DNA from: an uncultured Christensenella sp.
GTDB taxonomy: Bacteria; Bacillota; Clostridia; Christensenellales; Pumilibacteraceae
DNA length: 64,000 nt
Assembly: GCA_910578545.1 (NCBI GenBank)
Contig: CAJTPT010000002.1
Coordinates: 248,001-312,000, forward strand
Direction: 5' to 3'
Position numbers and translations under genes: made by a program. Each line of letters opens with the position of its first letter. Positions within the stretch are counted from its first letter, which is position 1. Below the pieces are notes generated by a model, which was given only the letters and a program-made list of their open reading frames with translations, searched no databases and was not told the DNA's origin. Shown here piece after piece: positions 26,210-34,605 of the stretch.

Positions 26210-28052
26210 TATTGCCGTCCTTTAAAAAATACTGAGTAAACTCGTTGATCGCTTCCTCGATTTTAATTCCCACGTCCATCGTAATTTCGCCGCCGTCAAA
26301 AAGAGCGTCCGTGATTTCCGAATGATTAACATCTAAAAACTTGAGGAACTTATTGCTAAAATCCGAGATTTTTGCAAGCGGAACGTGCGCAATCAAATCC
26401 TTGATAGTGATATACAACAAAATGATTTGGTGCTCGAGCCGCATGGGCTTGTGAACGTCCTGTTTGATTATTTCGGTCGTGCGCTTGCCCTTTTCCAATG
26501 ACGCGGCGGTCGTTTCGTCCAAGTCCGCGCCGAACTGCGAGAACGCGGCAAGCTCGCGGTACTGTGATAAATCGAGTCGCAGCTTTCCCGACACCTTACG
26601 CATTGCATTAGTTTGTGCGCTTCCGCCAACACGCGACACCGAAAGTCCCACGTTGATTGCAGGACGAATGCCCGAATTAAACAGGTCGCTTTCAAGATAA
26701 ATCTGTCCGTCGGTTATGGATATGATATTGGTCGGAATGTATGCCGAAATATCGCCGGCAAGAGTTTCCACTATAGGTAATGCCGTAATCGAGCCCCCGC
26801 CGAGCTCGGGCGAAAGCTGTGCGGCACGCTCTAACAATCTCGAGTGCAAATAGAATATATCGCCGGGGAACGCCTCGCGACCGGGCGGGCGCTTTAACAG
26901 CAAGCTCATTGCGCGGTAAGCGACTGCGTGCTTGGACAAATCGTCGTAAACTATAAGCACATCCTTGCCCGCATACATAAATTCCTCGGCAATGGCACAG
27001 CCCGCATACGGCGCAATGTACTGTAACGGCGCACTGTCTTTTGCCGAAGCGCTGACAATAACCGTATAGTCCATAGCGCCGTGCTCGGTAAGAGTGTTGT
27101 AAATATTGGATACGGTGGACGATTTTTGCCCTATAGCCACGTAAACGCAAATAACGTCCTTGCCTTTTTGATTGAGTATGGTATCAACGGCAATAGAGGT
27201 TTTGCCGGTTTGACGGTCGCCTATTATAAGCTCACGCTGACCGCGACCGATAGGTATCATGGAATCGACCGCAATAAGCCCTGTAAGCATAGGCATATTT
27301 ACCTTGCCGCGGTCTTTAATAGCCGGTGCGGCGTTCTCTATCGGGCGGAATTTATCCGTTTTTATCTCAGCAAGTCCGTCTATCGCCTTGCCAAGCGGGT
27401 TTACAACTCTGCCCAAAAGCTTTTCGCCGACAGGTACGGACACGATCATACCCGTGGTCTTGACTACCATGTGCGCAGATACTTTATCATCGTCGTCAAG
27501 CACAATCGCACCGACGTGATCCTCCGACAAATCCAGAGCAATCGCCTGCGCACCGTTCTCGACGTAAAGCATCTCGCCGTACTCGGCTTTTGATAAGCCC
27601 GAACACATGATAACTCCGTCGCCGCAAAACTCCACTCTGCCTGCATGACGAACACGATATTTTTTATTGAATTGCGCAACCGTTTGCGACAGCTCTTCTT
27701 CGGTGGTTTCCTTAATGTAATCGGCCGTTATATGTTGAGGAACGTCGTGGTGCTGTCGTTTGTTTTCCTGTTTTTTAGGACTCTTGTTTTTTCCACGCTT
27801 TGGTGTAGCCGCCTGAACGTAGTTTTCGCCCAACTTAAAATGGGTACCCAACCGCTCTAACTGCGAGCGCATGGTTCCGTCGTAATACTTATCGCCGTCG
27901 ATTACTATAATACCGCCGATAAGCTCTTTATCTATAGAGTAAACAAACTCGACCGATTCGCCTTTATGCTTGGCGGAAAAAACCTTTTCAAGCCGATTGC
28001 GTTGCGCAACGGCAAGCTCGGTTGCGGATGAAACCCTTATAACGGCGCTCAT
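26202..28052 (-). CDS. atpA: Fused F1Fo ATP synthase delta(C-terminal domain)-alpha subunit
   Basis: 616 residues, about 110 more than a normal alpha. The first ~75 match the C-terminal domain of delta (AtpH): AVAQRNRLEKVFSAKHKGESVEF..., then the diagnostic ELIGGIIVIDGDKYYDGTMRSQLERL. A basic linker rich in Lys, Gln and His (about 80-105) follows, then a complete alpha from about residue 110: GRVxxxxDGVIxxSGL, Walker A GDRQTGKT (near 280), VSRVGGSAQ and PGREAFPGD. The delta N-terminal domain is absent here and in the rest of the operon. The ATG at 28052 overlaps the atpF stop (TGATG) with GGGAG 8 bases upstream, leaving no room for a hidden N-terminal domain. The frame runs through without a break. 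Known role: delta joins the peripheral stalk (b) to the top of F1; alpha is the non-catalytic nucleotide-binding subunit. Confidence 0.93.
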   Translation of the reverse strand: MSAVIRVSSATELAVAQRNRLEKVFSAKHKGESVEFVYSIDKELIGGIIVIDGDKYYDGTMRSQLERLGTHFKLGENYVQAATPKRGKNKSPKKQENKRQHHDVPQHITADYIKETTEEELSQTVAQFNKKYRVRHAGRVEFCGDGVIMCSGLSKAEYGEMLYVENGAQAIALDLSEDHVGAIVLDDDDKVSAHMVVKTTGMIVSVPVGEKLLGRVVNPLGKAIDGLAEIKTDKFRPIENAAPAIKDRGKVNMPMLTGLIAVDSMIPIGRGQRELIIGDRQTGKTSIAVDTILNQKGKDVICVYVAIGQKSSTVSNIYNTLTEHGAMDYTVIVSASAKDSAPLQYIAPYAGCAIAEEFMYAGKDVLIVYDDLSKHAVAYRAMSLLLKRPPGREAFPGDIFYLHSRLLERAAQLSPELGGGSITALPIVETLAGDISAYIPTNIISITDGQIYLESDLFNSGIRPAINVGLSVSRVGGSAQTNAMRKVSGKLRLDLSQYRELAAFSQFGADLDETTAASLEKGKRTTEIIKQDVHKPMRLEHQIILLYITIKDLIAHVPLAKISDFSNKFLKFLDVNHSEITDALFDGGEITMDVGIKIEEAINEFTQYFLKDGNNE

Positions 28053-28570
28053 CAATCATTCTCCCAATCGGAAAGCACCTGCTCTATAAGCGCGGCATTA
28101 TCCGTTTCGGTTATTTCGCGCTCGAGTAGTTTTTGCGCGATTTTAACAGCCAAGTCGTTAACAGTCTCACGGTATTCACCTTTAAGCTGTTCGGCTTGAG
28201 TTGCGCTCTCGGACTTAGCCGCGGCAATAATCGTTTTGGCCTGCTCCTGCGCTTCCTCTATAATCGCGTCAGCCTTTTGCTGTGCGGCGGCGGAAATTGT
28301 TGCGGCAGTCTTAGTATATTCAAGCTTCATTTCTGTGAGAGTTTGTTCGCACTCCGCCTTTTGCTTTTCGCTTTCGTCCTTAAGTCTCTCGTTTTCGGCG
28401 TACACATCGTCAAGGCTTTGACGCTTGGCTTTGAGCATTTTTTTGACAGGCTTGTACAAAAGCCCAATCAACGCGCCGAGCAGTATTAAAAAATTGACGA
28501 TATAAAAGAGCATCGACTTCCAGTCAAGCCCAAATACCTCAAGTATATTTGCAGAAATAAACACAGACAT
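28052..28570 (-). CDS. atpF: F1Fo ATP synthase b subunit
   Basis: 172 residues: one N-terminal membrane segment (LFYIVNFLILLGALIGLLY, near 20-40), then a long charged, Ala-rich helix to the C-terminus, typical of the dimeric peripheral stalk. It is not fused to delta, unlike the mycobacterial b-delta arrangement. Its stop overlaps the start of the delta-alpha fusion. Confidence 0.95.
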   Translation of the reverse strand: MSVFISANILEVFGLDWKSMLFYIVNFLILLGALIGLLYKPVKKMLKAKRQSLDDVYAENERLKDESEKQKAECEQTLTEMKLEYTKTAATISAAAQQKADAIIEEAQEQAKTIIAAAKSESATQAEQLKGEYRETVNDLAVKIAQKLLEREITETDNAALIEQVLSDWEND

Positions 28571-28583
28571 GGATATACCTTAC

Positions 28584-28841
28584 TTACATAACGATAAGCA
28601 TGATAGCGACTAACAAGCCGTAGATTGCCGTGGTTTCGCAAAATGCCAAGCCGATAAATAGCGACGAGCGGATCTGCTTAGTCGCCTCGGGTTGACGCGC
28701 CATGCTCTCTACCGCCTTGCTGGTAGACATACCCATACCGATAGCGGCACCGATACATGCGAGCGCTGCGATACCGGCGCCTACTGCCGCCATGCCCTCT
28801 ATACCCAAAAATGACATGATAGCACTGAAAAAAACCTGCAT
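28584..28841 (-). CDS. atpE: F1Fo ATP synthase c subunit (rotor ring)
   Basis: 85 residues, two membrane helices. The polar loop ARQPEA is present. The ion-binding carboxylate is Glu in AFCETTAIYG, in the Na+-type pattern ETxxIY, but the helix-1 Gln that helps bind Na+ in Ilyobacter (IGQGYAAGKAVE) is Met here (IGMGMSTSKAVE). Ion specificity is therefore unclear; H+ seems more likely. Confidence 0.95.
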   Translation of the reverse strand: MQVFFSAIMSFLGIEGMAAVGAGIAALACIGAAIGMGMSTSKAVESMARQPEATKQIRSSLFIGLAFCETTAIYGLLVAIMLIVM

Positions 28842-28861
28842 AATAGCCTCCGTTTAATTAC

Positions 28862-29527
28862 TTATTCTAACGCTTCATTTATGAAGTTCATTGACAGGAA
28901 CATGAAAATATATGCTTGCATTACCGCGTGGAATAGCGTAAAAAGCGGGTCCAAAACGACGGGCAAAATATTGCGCAATGCCGTTTGGTACACGATATCC
29001 ATGATAAGATATCCCGAATAAACACTGCCGAACAATCGCAGTGCCATAGAAAACGGCACTACGCAATCGGTAACAAGCGGAATGACAGTGGCGTAGTGAG
29101 CAAGCCGCCGCACGCGCTTTTTCATAAAACCGATTATCAGTATCGCAAAGAACGTTATAAGTCCGAGTATGATATTGCAATTTAAATCAGACATCGGCGA
29201 ACGCAGTCCGAATAGCTCTATAAGTATTCCGAACATTATAAACGCCGAGCAACCGAAGTACAACGCACCTACCGTGCCGCTGTAGTTTTCGGTCAAATCT
29301 TTTGAGTTATTATCAAACAATCCCACAGCCCACTCTATAAACATTCTAAGCACAGAAGTATGCTTAAAATCATTGTTCCAGCGCGGAATAAAGAATATGC
29401 GAAGGACTGCTGCAAATATTATTAAAGCAAGCGTTACGATACACGTCGAAAACATTGTGATCGTGATATCAAACGAGCCTATTGTAAACAGCACGCGCGG
29501 TGCGATTGTAGGTAATTCAAAATCCAT
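28862..29527 (-). CDS. atpB: F1Fo ATP synthase a subunit
   Basis: 221 residues with five or six membrane segments. The essential Arg is in FSMALRLFGSVYSGYLIM (near residue 160), and the C-terminal helix FHAVMQAYIFMFLSMNFI is typical. The start MDFELPTIAPRVLFTIGSF agrees with other AtpB N-termini, so it is unlikely to be too long. It has no ribosome binding site, and a promoter -10 box ends only 8 bases before the ATG. First gene of the operon; no atpI or atpZ precedes it. Confidence 0.95.
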   Translation of the reverse strand: MDFELPTIAPRVLFTIGSFDITITMFSTCIVTLALIIFAAVLRIFFIPRWNNDFKHTSVLRMFIEWAVGLFDNNSKDLTENYSGTVGALYFGCSAFIMFGILIELFGLRSPMSDLNCNIILGLITFFAILIIGFMKKRVRRLAHYATVIPLVTDCVVPFSMALRLFGSVYSGYLIMDIVYQTALRNILPVVLDPLFTLFHAVMQAYIFMFLSMNFINEALE

Positions 29528-29535
29528 CGATTGCT

Positions 29536-29564
29536 AATATAGCACTTTGATTTTAAAATTGCAA
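29536..29564 (-). promoter_or_regulatory. Promoter of the atp operon, nearly touching the start codon
   Basis: TTGCAA (29559-29564), 17-base spacer, TATATT (29536-29541). The predicted first transcribed base is near 29529, two bases before the atpB ATG, so the mRNA would be leaderless. Confidence 0.65.
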
Positions 29565-29611
29565 CTGTTTTGTGAAAATTTGAACACAATACAATGTTTT
29601 TTTGAGTAATA

Positions 29612-29640
29612 ATAAAAAAATAGCGCCGATAGCGCCATTT
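29612..29640 (-). terminator. Terminator after yraN
   Basis: AAATGGCGC, a 5-base loop, GCGCTATTT and a run of T on the minus strand, starting at the yraN stop codon. It ends the rpsP-yraN cluster and shields the atp operon. Confidence 0.75.
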
Positions 29641-30020
29641 CAGTAATTAAGATAACAATCGAATGCGTTGATTATATGGTTGACCGTTTTGTCGTTTAAA
29701 TACACTTCCACCACGTCGAATCTTACGGGAACGTCAAATAATCTGAATTGCTTTATATACTGCGAAGTGACTTGCGAAATCTTTTTTATCTTTTGGTGTC
29801 CTACCGCTTCGGCAGGCGTGCCGTATTCGAGCGACAGTCGCGACTTGACCTCCACTGCAATAAGCGTTTTTTCGTCGGTAACAAATATGTCCACCTCGCC
29901 TACATCCGTCGTATAATTGCGGTCGAGCACTCGGTAGCCATGCGTTTCCAAATATTTAACGGCAAGATCCTCGCCGCTCTTTCCCTGCGCGTTTACGCGT
30001 TTTTTGCGTTTACCGAACAT
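29640..30020 (-). CDS. yraN: YraN-family (UPF0102) putative endonuclease
   Basis: 126 residues. The nuclease-like core is visible: GKSGEDLAVKYLETHGYRVLDRNY, then GEVDIFVTDEKTLIAVEVKSR with the D-x(n)-E-V-K pattern of restriction-endonuclease folds. The role of YraN is still unclear. Overlaps rnhB by 11 bases. Confidence 0.9.
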   Translation of the reverse strand: MFGKRKKRVNAQGKSGEDLAVKYLETHGYRVLDRNYTTDVGEVDIFVTDEKTLIAVEVKSRLSLEYGTPAEAVGHQKIKKISQVTSQYIKQFRLFDVPVRFDVVEVYLNDKTVNHIINAFDCYLNY

Positions 30021-30645
30021 TACTGTTTTCCGCCCGGATAAAGTTTTTTATAAAAGTAGTACGGTGCTCCGGGCATGCGCCTAAAGCTCTAATAGCGGCA
30101 ATATGCTCTGCGGTACCGTAACCCTTGTTTTTTGCAAACCCGTACTGCGGAAAGGCCTTGCCAAGTTCGCGCATAATACGGTCACGGGTGACTTTTGCAA
30201 TAATAGACGCCGCGGCGGTACAATAGCTTTTTGCGTCAGCCTTGATGACAGAACTAAACGGCACGGATATATCCAAGCCTTTTACGGCATCCACCACCAC
30301 GTGGTCGGGCGTAGTTTTAAGCCCTTCCACAGCTTGCTTCATACCGAGCTTTGTCGCCTCTAAAATATTTATTCTGTCAATAGTGATATTATCTATTAAC
30401 ACAACGCAGTAATCTGAAACCGCAATTATTTGCTCAAAAAGAAGCTCTCGCTTTTTTTCGCTCAGCTTTTTGCTGTCGTCAACGCCGGGGATAACAACGC
30501 CGTCCGGAATCACACAAGCGCAAACGGAAACCGGTCCCGCAAGCGGACCGCGCCCCGCCTCGTCCACGCCGCAAAGCCTTACGGCGTTAAATGCTTTGTC
30601 AAATTCAATAAGCTTCGACGTTTTTTCCAAATCGGATAATCTCAT
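30010..30645 (-). CDS. rnhB: Ribonuclease HII
   Basis: 211 residues. It removes RNA from RNA-DNA hybrids. The N-terminal active-site motif CGVDEAGRGPLAGPV has the catalytic Asp-Glu pair; the other acidic residues are in VVVDAVKG and the later SIIAKVTRDRIM region. The start overlaps the rbgA stop (TAATG). Confidence 0.96.
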   Translation of the reverse strand: MRLSDLEKTSKLIEFDKAFNAVRLCGVDEAGRGPLAGPVSVCACVIPDGVVIPGVDDSKKLSEKKRELLFEQIIAVSDYCVVLIDNITIDRINILEATKLGMKQAVEGLKTTPDHVVVDAVKGLDISVPFSSVIKADAKSYCTAAASIIAKVTRDRIMRELGKAFPQYGFAKNKGYGTAEHIAAIRALGACPEHRTTFIKNFIRAENSNVR

Positions 30646-31475
30646 TACTTCGCTCGCTCCAAAGCTACCTTGCCCAGTCGGCCTTTTCTGTAATCATCTA
30701 TAAGCGTTTTTGCAGCACGTTCTACGTCATACTCGCCGCCGCGTATCTTAAACCCTCTTGCCTGCGCAATGCTATCAAGCCCGCTTTGCTCGTCCACAGT
30801 CACGCCATATCGAGCGACAAGAATATTTTCGTCAATACGGTTAAGCCGCGAAATGAGCGCGACGGCAAGCTCCGAAACATCCAAAACCTCATCGCGTATA
30901 CTGCCTATTATAGCAAGGTTTTCGCCCACGGTTCTGTCGGTGATTTTGGGATATAAAGTACCGGGGGTATCGAGTACGTCGAGCGTATTATCCACTCTCG
31001 CCCATTTTGACGCGCGCGTAACGCCTGCACGGTCGCCCGTGTCCAAACGCGCCTTACCGCAAAGACTGTTTATTACAGTGGATTTACCCGTATTGGGAAC
31101 GCCTATAACGACTGCACGAACGTGAGTATTAAGTCCGCGGCTACGCTGTTTTTCAAGCGTTTTTGCACAAGCCGTTTTTATTGCGGATAGCAGCTTTTTT
31201 TTGCACGACGAGCTTGTACCCTCAACTGCAACGGCTATGTTGTTGTTTGCAGTCAAAGCCTTTAACCACTCGTTTACGCATTCATCGCCTACCGTATCGG
31301 TCTTATTGAGAACGTAAACTATAGGAACGTTTATCATGCGGTCAAATGCGGGATTAAAGCACGACTTTACAGCGCGGCAGTCCAAAACATACAAAGCGCA
31401 ATCGGCGTAGCTAAGGCTGTTTTCTATCTCCCGCGTCGACTTTGCCATATGTCCGGGGAACCAATTTATATCCAT
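30645..31475 (-). CDS. rbgA: Ribosome biogenesis GTPase RbgA (YlqF)
   Basis: 276 residues. It begins MDINWFPGHMAKS, the family hallmark, and has the circularly permuted GTPase order: NKTD (G4) first, then the P-loop GVPNTGKSTVINS (G1) and DTPG (G3). In Bacillus it helps assemble the late 50S subunit. Neighbours trmD and rnhB fit the usual cluster. Confidence 0.95.
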   Translation of the reverse strand: MDINWFPGHMAKSTREIENSLSYADCALYVLDCRAVKSCFNPAFDRMINVPIVYVLNKTDTVGDECVNEWLKALTANNNIAVAVEGTSSSCKKKLLSAIKTACAKTLEKQRSRGLNTHVRAVVIGVPNTGKSTVINSLCGKARLDTGDRAGVTRASKWARVDNTLDVLDTPGTLYPKITDRTVGENLAIIGSIRDEVLDVSELAVALISRLNRIDENILVARYGVTVDEQSGLDSIAQARGFKIRGGEYDVERAAKTLIDDYRKGRLGKVALERAK

Positions 31476-31477
31476 GA

Positions 31478-32164
31478 TTACCTCGGCTCCCCGTCGGGTT
31501 TAATAAGGTCGGGTCTACGCTCGGCCGTAAGCTCCGCACTCTTTTGCCTGCGGAATTTATCTATCTCTTTATGGTTGCCGTTTAACAAAACCTCGGGCAC
31601 CTTTAGTCCCATAAACTCAGGCGGGCGCGTATATTGCGGATACTCGAGCAAACCGTCCGAAAAGCTTTCGTCCTCATGCGACACTGCGCTTCCTAGTACG
31701 CCTTCCACAAAACGGCTGACGCCGTCTATAACGACCATAGCGGCAAGCTCGCCGCCCGAAAGCACATAGTCGCCGATTGACACTTCGCGATCGATACACA
31801 AGTCGAGCACACGCTGATCAACGCCCTCGTAGTGTCCGCAAAGTAGTAAGATATTTTGGTTTATAGCAAGCTCGCGGCACAAGCCATCGCTTAAACGCTC
31901 ACCTTTGGGCGACATATAAATGCGCAAATATTCGTGATTAGGGTCGACGGCATTTATGCAATCGTAAATAGGCTGTGCGGTCATGACCATGCCCGCGCCG
32001 CCGCCGTACGGTGTATCGTCGCACTTTTGATGCTTGTCCTTGGAAAAACTGCGAATGTCCACCGCATCAAAATCGAGTATGCCGTTTTTTATTGCTCGTC
32101 CTAAAATGCTCTCGTTAATGCAATCGAACATCTTTGGAAAAAGCGTTAGCGCCCTAATTTTCAT
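31478..32164 (-). CDS. trmD: tRNA (guanine-N1)-methyltransferase
   Basis: 228 residues. It methylates G37 of tRNAs, preventing frameshifts. The knot and SAM-binding motifs are clear: LLCGHYEGVDQRV, SIGDYVLSGGELAAMVVIDGVSR and LEYPQYTRP. It overlaps rimM by 11 bases. rplS, which normally follows, is not here. Confidence 0.97.
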   Translation of the reverse strand: MKIRALTLFPKMFDCINESILGRAIKNGILDFDAVDIRSFSKDKHQKCDDTPYGGGAGMVMTAQPIYDCINAVDPNHEYLRIYMSPKGERLSDGLCRELAINQNILLLCGHYEGVDQRVLDLCIDREVSIGDYVLSGGELAAMVVIDGVSRFVEGVLGSAVSHEDESFSDGLLEYPQYTRPPEFMGLKVPEVLLNGNHKEIDKFRRQKSAELTAERRPDLIKPDGEPR

Positions 32165-32669
32165 TGTAGACAGATACTTCTTTGAGAATTTTGCCGTCGA
32201 CCGTGAATATACCGTTATCGCTGTCGAGCTGTGCCTTTAATGTCGCGAGGAACGGAAACTCAAGCTTCCGACCATCCGCGCAATCTATGGAAAACACATC
32301 GGTCGCACCAAAGTTTTCGACTGACTTTATCTTACCGACTTCAGTTAGAACGCCATCCTCAATCGACACGAGCGAGCAACCGACCACGTCGTCGATAAAG
32401 AACTCGCCGTCCTCGAGCGGAACCGCAAGAACGCGCTCTATTTGCACGAGCTTGTTGCGGAGATTTTCGGCGCCGTTACGGTCGTCCACGGTATACAGCT
32501 TTAAAAACACAAACTCACCGACGACGCGCGCCGACGTAACCTTGTACACGCGATTATCCACATGCACCGTTTTTAATACGCAAAAGCGCGACGGGTCATT
32601 GGTCATAGGTTTGACCTTGACTTCGCCGCGCACGCCTTGCGGTTTAACTATTTGTCCGATGGTAATCAA
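32154..32669 (-). CDS. rimM: 16S rRNA processing protein RimM
   Basis: 171 residues with a TTG start. N-terminal RimM domain (ITIGQIVKPQGVRGEVKVKPMT) followed by a PRC barrel (FFIDDVVGCSLVS ... VFSIDCADGRKLEFPF). It helps mature the 30S head with S19. Confidence 0.94.
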   Translation of the reverse strand: MITIGQIVKPQGVRGEVKVKPMTNDPSRFCVLKTVHVDNRVYKVTSARVVGEFVFLKLYTVDDRNGAENLRNKLVQIERVLAVPLEDGEFFIDDVVGCSLVSIEDGVLTEVGKIKSVENFGATDVFSIDCADGRKLEFPFLATLKAQLDSDNGIFTVDGKILKEVSVYNEN

Positions 32670-32670
32670 A

Positions 32671-32889
32671 CTACTCGTCTATCTCCACCGAATAATTTTT
32701 GTCCTGCTTTGCGGACGCCGCTTTGACAACGGAACGAATGGACTTGATGATACGACCCTGCTTGCCTATCACCTTTCCTATATCGTCCTTTGCAACCTTA
32801 ACGGTAATAACGTCGCCGTCCTCGGTAACCGTAACCTCATCCTTGTTGTCGACAAGCGCGGTAACCATATACTTTACAAGTTCAGTCAT
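32671..32889 (-). CDS. khpA: KH-domain RNA-binding protein (KhpA-like)
   Basis: 72 residues: a single KH domain with the GxxG loop VIGKQGRIIKSIRS in VAKDDIGKVIGKQGR. It is the small protein normally found between rpsP and rimM in Firmicutes; KhpA with KhpB binds RNA and affects cell elongation in streptococci. Confidence 0.9.
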   Translation of the reverse strand: MTELVKYMVTALVDNKDEVTVTEDGDVITVKVAKDDIGKVIGKQGRIIKSIRSVVKAASAKQDKNYSVEIDE

Positions 32890-32895
32890 TACAGA

Positions 32896-33186
32896 TTACT
32901 CCGCTTTTTTCTTCTTTTCCACTTTGGTTTTTTGCGTGGACTTTTTGGTATCCATAGCGCCCGCCTTTACCAAAAGCGCACGGACGGTATCTGTAGGCTG
33001 AGCGCCGTTTTTAATCCAGGTCTTTGCCTTTTCTACGTCGACCTTAAGCCCCTCGTCGAGGTGCGGATCGTACGTACCGAGAATATCGATAAATCTGCCG
33101 TCACGGGGTGAACGCGAGTCGGCAACGATTATACGGTAGAACGGGGATTTGTGATCGCCCATACGGGTAAGTCTGATTTTAACCAT
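32896..33186 (-). CDS. rpsP: 30S ribosomal protein S16
   Basis: 96 residues. The start MVKIRLTRMGDHKSPFYRIIVADSRSPRDG is the S16 signature, followed by G-x-Y-D-P. An AAGGAG site upstream of the ATG at 33186 decides the start over the longer reading. The Lys-rich tail (residues 80-96) is longer than usual and ends KKKKAE. Confidence 0.97.
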   Translation of the reverse strand: MVKIRLTRMGDHKSPFYRIIVADSRSPRDGRFIDILGTYDPHLDEGLKVDVEKAKTWIKNGAQPTDTVRALLVKAGAMDTKKSTQKTKVEKKKKAE

Positions 33187-33251
33187 GATTATTTTCTCCT
33201 TGAAAATGTCGTTATTTATTTTGTTTTTGTCTTGCGACAATTAAAACCTAA

Positions 33252-34595
33252 TTATCTGAAACGGCGTTTTTGCCTGATTATACGTTGCGGTTGTATCGGC
33301 ATTTTACCCGAGCTTGCCGCCTTCATCATCTCTTTGGTCTGTTCGTACTGTTTGAGTAGCGCGTTGACCTCTTGCACAGTAGTGCCGCTACCTGCGGCTA
33401 TGCGCTTACGGCGCGACGATTTGATTATATCCGGATGATTGCGCTCATGCGGCGTCATGGAAAGAATTATCGCCTTATACTTACCTATACGCTCGTCTAT
33501 CTGTTTGGAATCGACGTTAGCTCTGTTCATACCCGGGATCATAGCAACAACGTCGTTTATATCGCCCATTTTTGCGAGGGATTGGAATTGGGTGAGGAAG
33601 TCCTCGAGCGTGAACTTGTTTTCACGCATGCGCTTTTCCATTTTTTTGAGCTCTTCCTCGGAAACGACCTCTTGCGCCTTTTCGATAAGGGACAGTACGT
33701 CGCCCATGCCGAGTATACGCGACGCCATTCTATCGGGGTAGAACGGTTCGATATCGCCCGATTTTTCGCCCGTACCGCAAAACTTAATCGGCTTACCGGT
33801 TACCGAACGAATGGACAGCGCCGCACCGCCGCGCGTATCGCCGTCAAGCTTGGTAAGAATAACACCTGTTATATCAAGCTCGTCGTTAAACGTTTTAGCT
33901 ACGTTTACGGCGTCCTGACCGGTCATTGCGTCGACAGTAAGAAGTATTTCGGTCGGATCGGTCTTTTGCTTTATTTCCTTAAGCTCGTTCATGAGCTCTG
34001 CGTTAATGTGAAGACGACCCGCCGTATCTATAATGACGGTATCATATCCAAGTTTTATCGCCTCTTCCACAGCCTTGGCGGCAATCTTGACGGGGTTACC
34101 TGCGCCTTGCTCGAAAACCGGAATATTAACCTTTTTTCCGACAACCTGCAACTGGTTGATAGCCGCGGGCCTATATACGTCGCACGCCGCAAACATCGGT
34201 TTTTTGCCTTGTTTTGTAAGGTAGCTTCCCAGCTTGCCGCAAAATGTGGTCTTACCCGCGCCCTGAAGTCCGCACATCATAATTACGGTAGGCGGCTTAG
34301 GCGAAACCTCGAGCTTCGAGTTGGTAGAGCCCATAAGCTCAATAAGCTCGTCGTTGACTATTTTTACAACCTGCTGTCCGGGCGTAAGCGATTTTAACAC
34401 CTGCTCGCCAACAGCCTTTTCGGACACGCGCGCCACAAAGTCTTTTACGACGGCATAGTTGACGTCGGCTTCCAAAAGCGCAATGCGTATCTCGCGCATC
34501 GCTTGCTTTATTTCGCCCTCTGTCAGCTTGCCGCGCGAGGTTATTTTGGAAAACACGTTGCCGAGCTTTTCCGATAATGAAGAAAATAAACCCAT
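33252..34595 (-). CDS. ffh: Signal recognition particle protein Ffh
   Basis: 447 residues. NG GTPase domain with GLQGAGKTTFCGKL (G1), DTAGR (G3), TKLDGD (G4) and the M domain with a Met-rich C-terminal part (MGDINDVVAMIPGMNRANVD, MTPHERNHPDIIKSSRRKRIAAGSG). It delivers membrane proteins to FtsY, which is encoded 1 kb upstream. Confidence 0.97.
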   Translation of the reverse strand: MGLFSSLSEKLGNVFSKITSRGKLTEGEIKQAMREIRIALLEADVNYAVVKDFVARVSEKAVGEQVLKSLTPGQQVVKIVNDELIELMGSTNSKLEVSPKPPTVIMMCGLQGAGKTTFCGKLGSYLTKQGKKPMFAACDVYRPAAINQLQVVGKKVNIPVFEQGAGNPVKIAAKAVEEAIKLGYDTVIIDTAGRLHINAELMNELKEIKQKTDPTEILLTVDAMTGQDAVNVAKTFNDELDITGVILTKLDGDTRGGAALSIRSVTGKPIKFCGTGEKSGDIEPFYPDRMASRILGMGDVLSLIEKAQEVVSEEELKKMEKRMRENKFTLEDFLTQFQSLAKMGDINDVVAMIPGMNRANVDSKQIDERIGKYKAIILSMTPHERNHPDIIKSSRRKRIAAGSGTTVQEVNALLKQYEQTKEMMKAASSGKMPIQPQRIIRQKRRFR

Positions 34596-34605
34596 GTTTA
34601 CCTCG

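Noticed and set aside
26202..28055. Idea that the delta-like start of atpA is a sequencing frameshift joining two genes
   Set aside because: The frame is continuous, its ATG overlaps the atpF stop, and there is no space for the delta N-terminal domain, so no separate atpH was broken.
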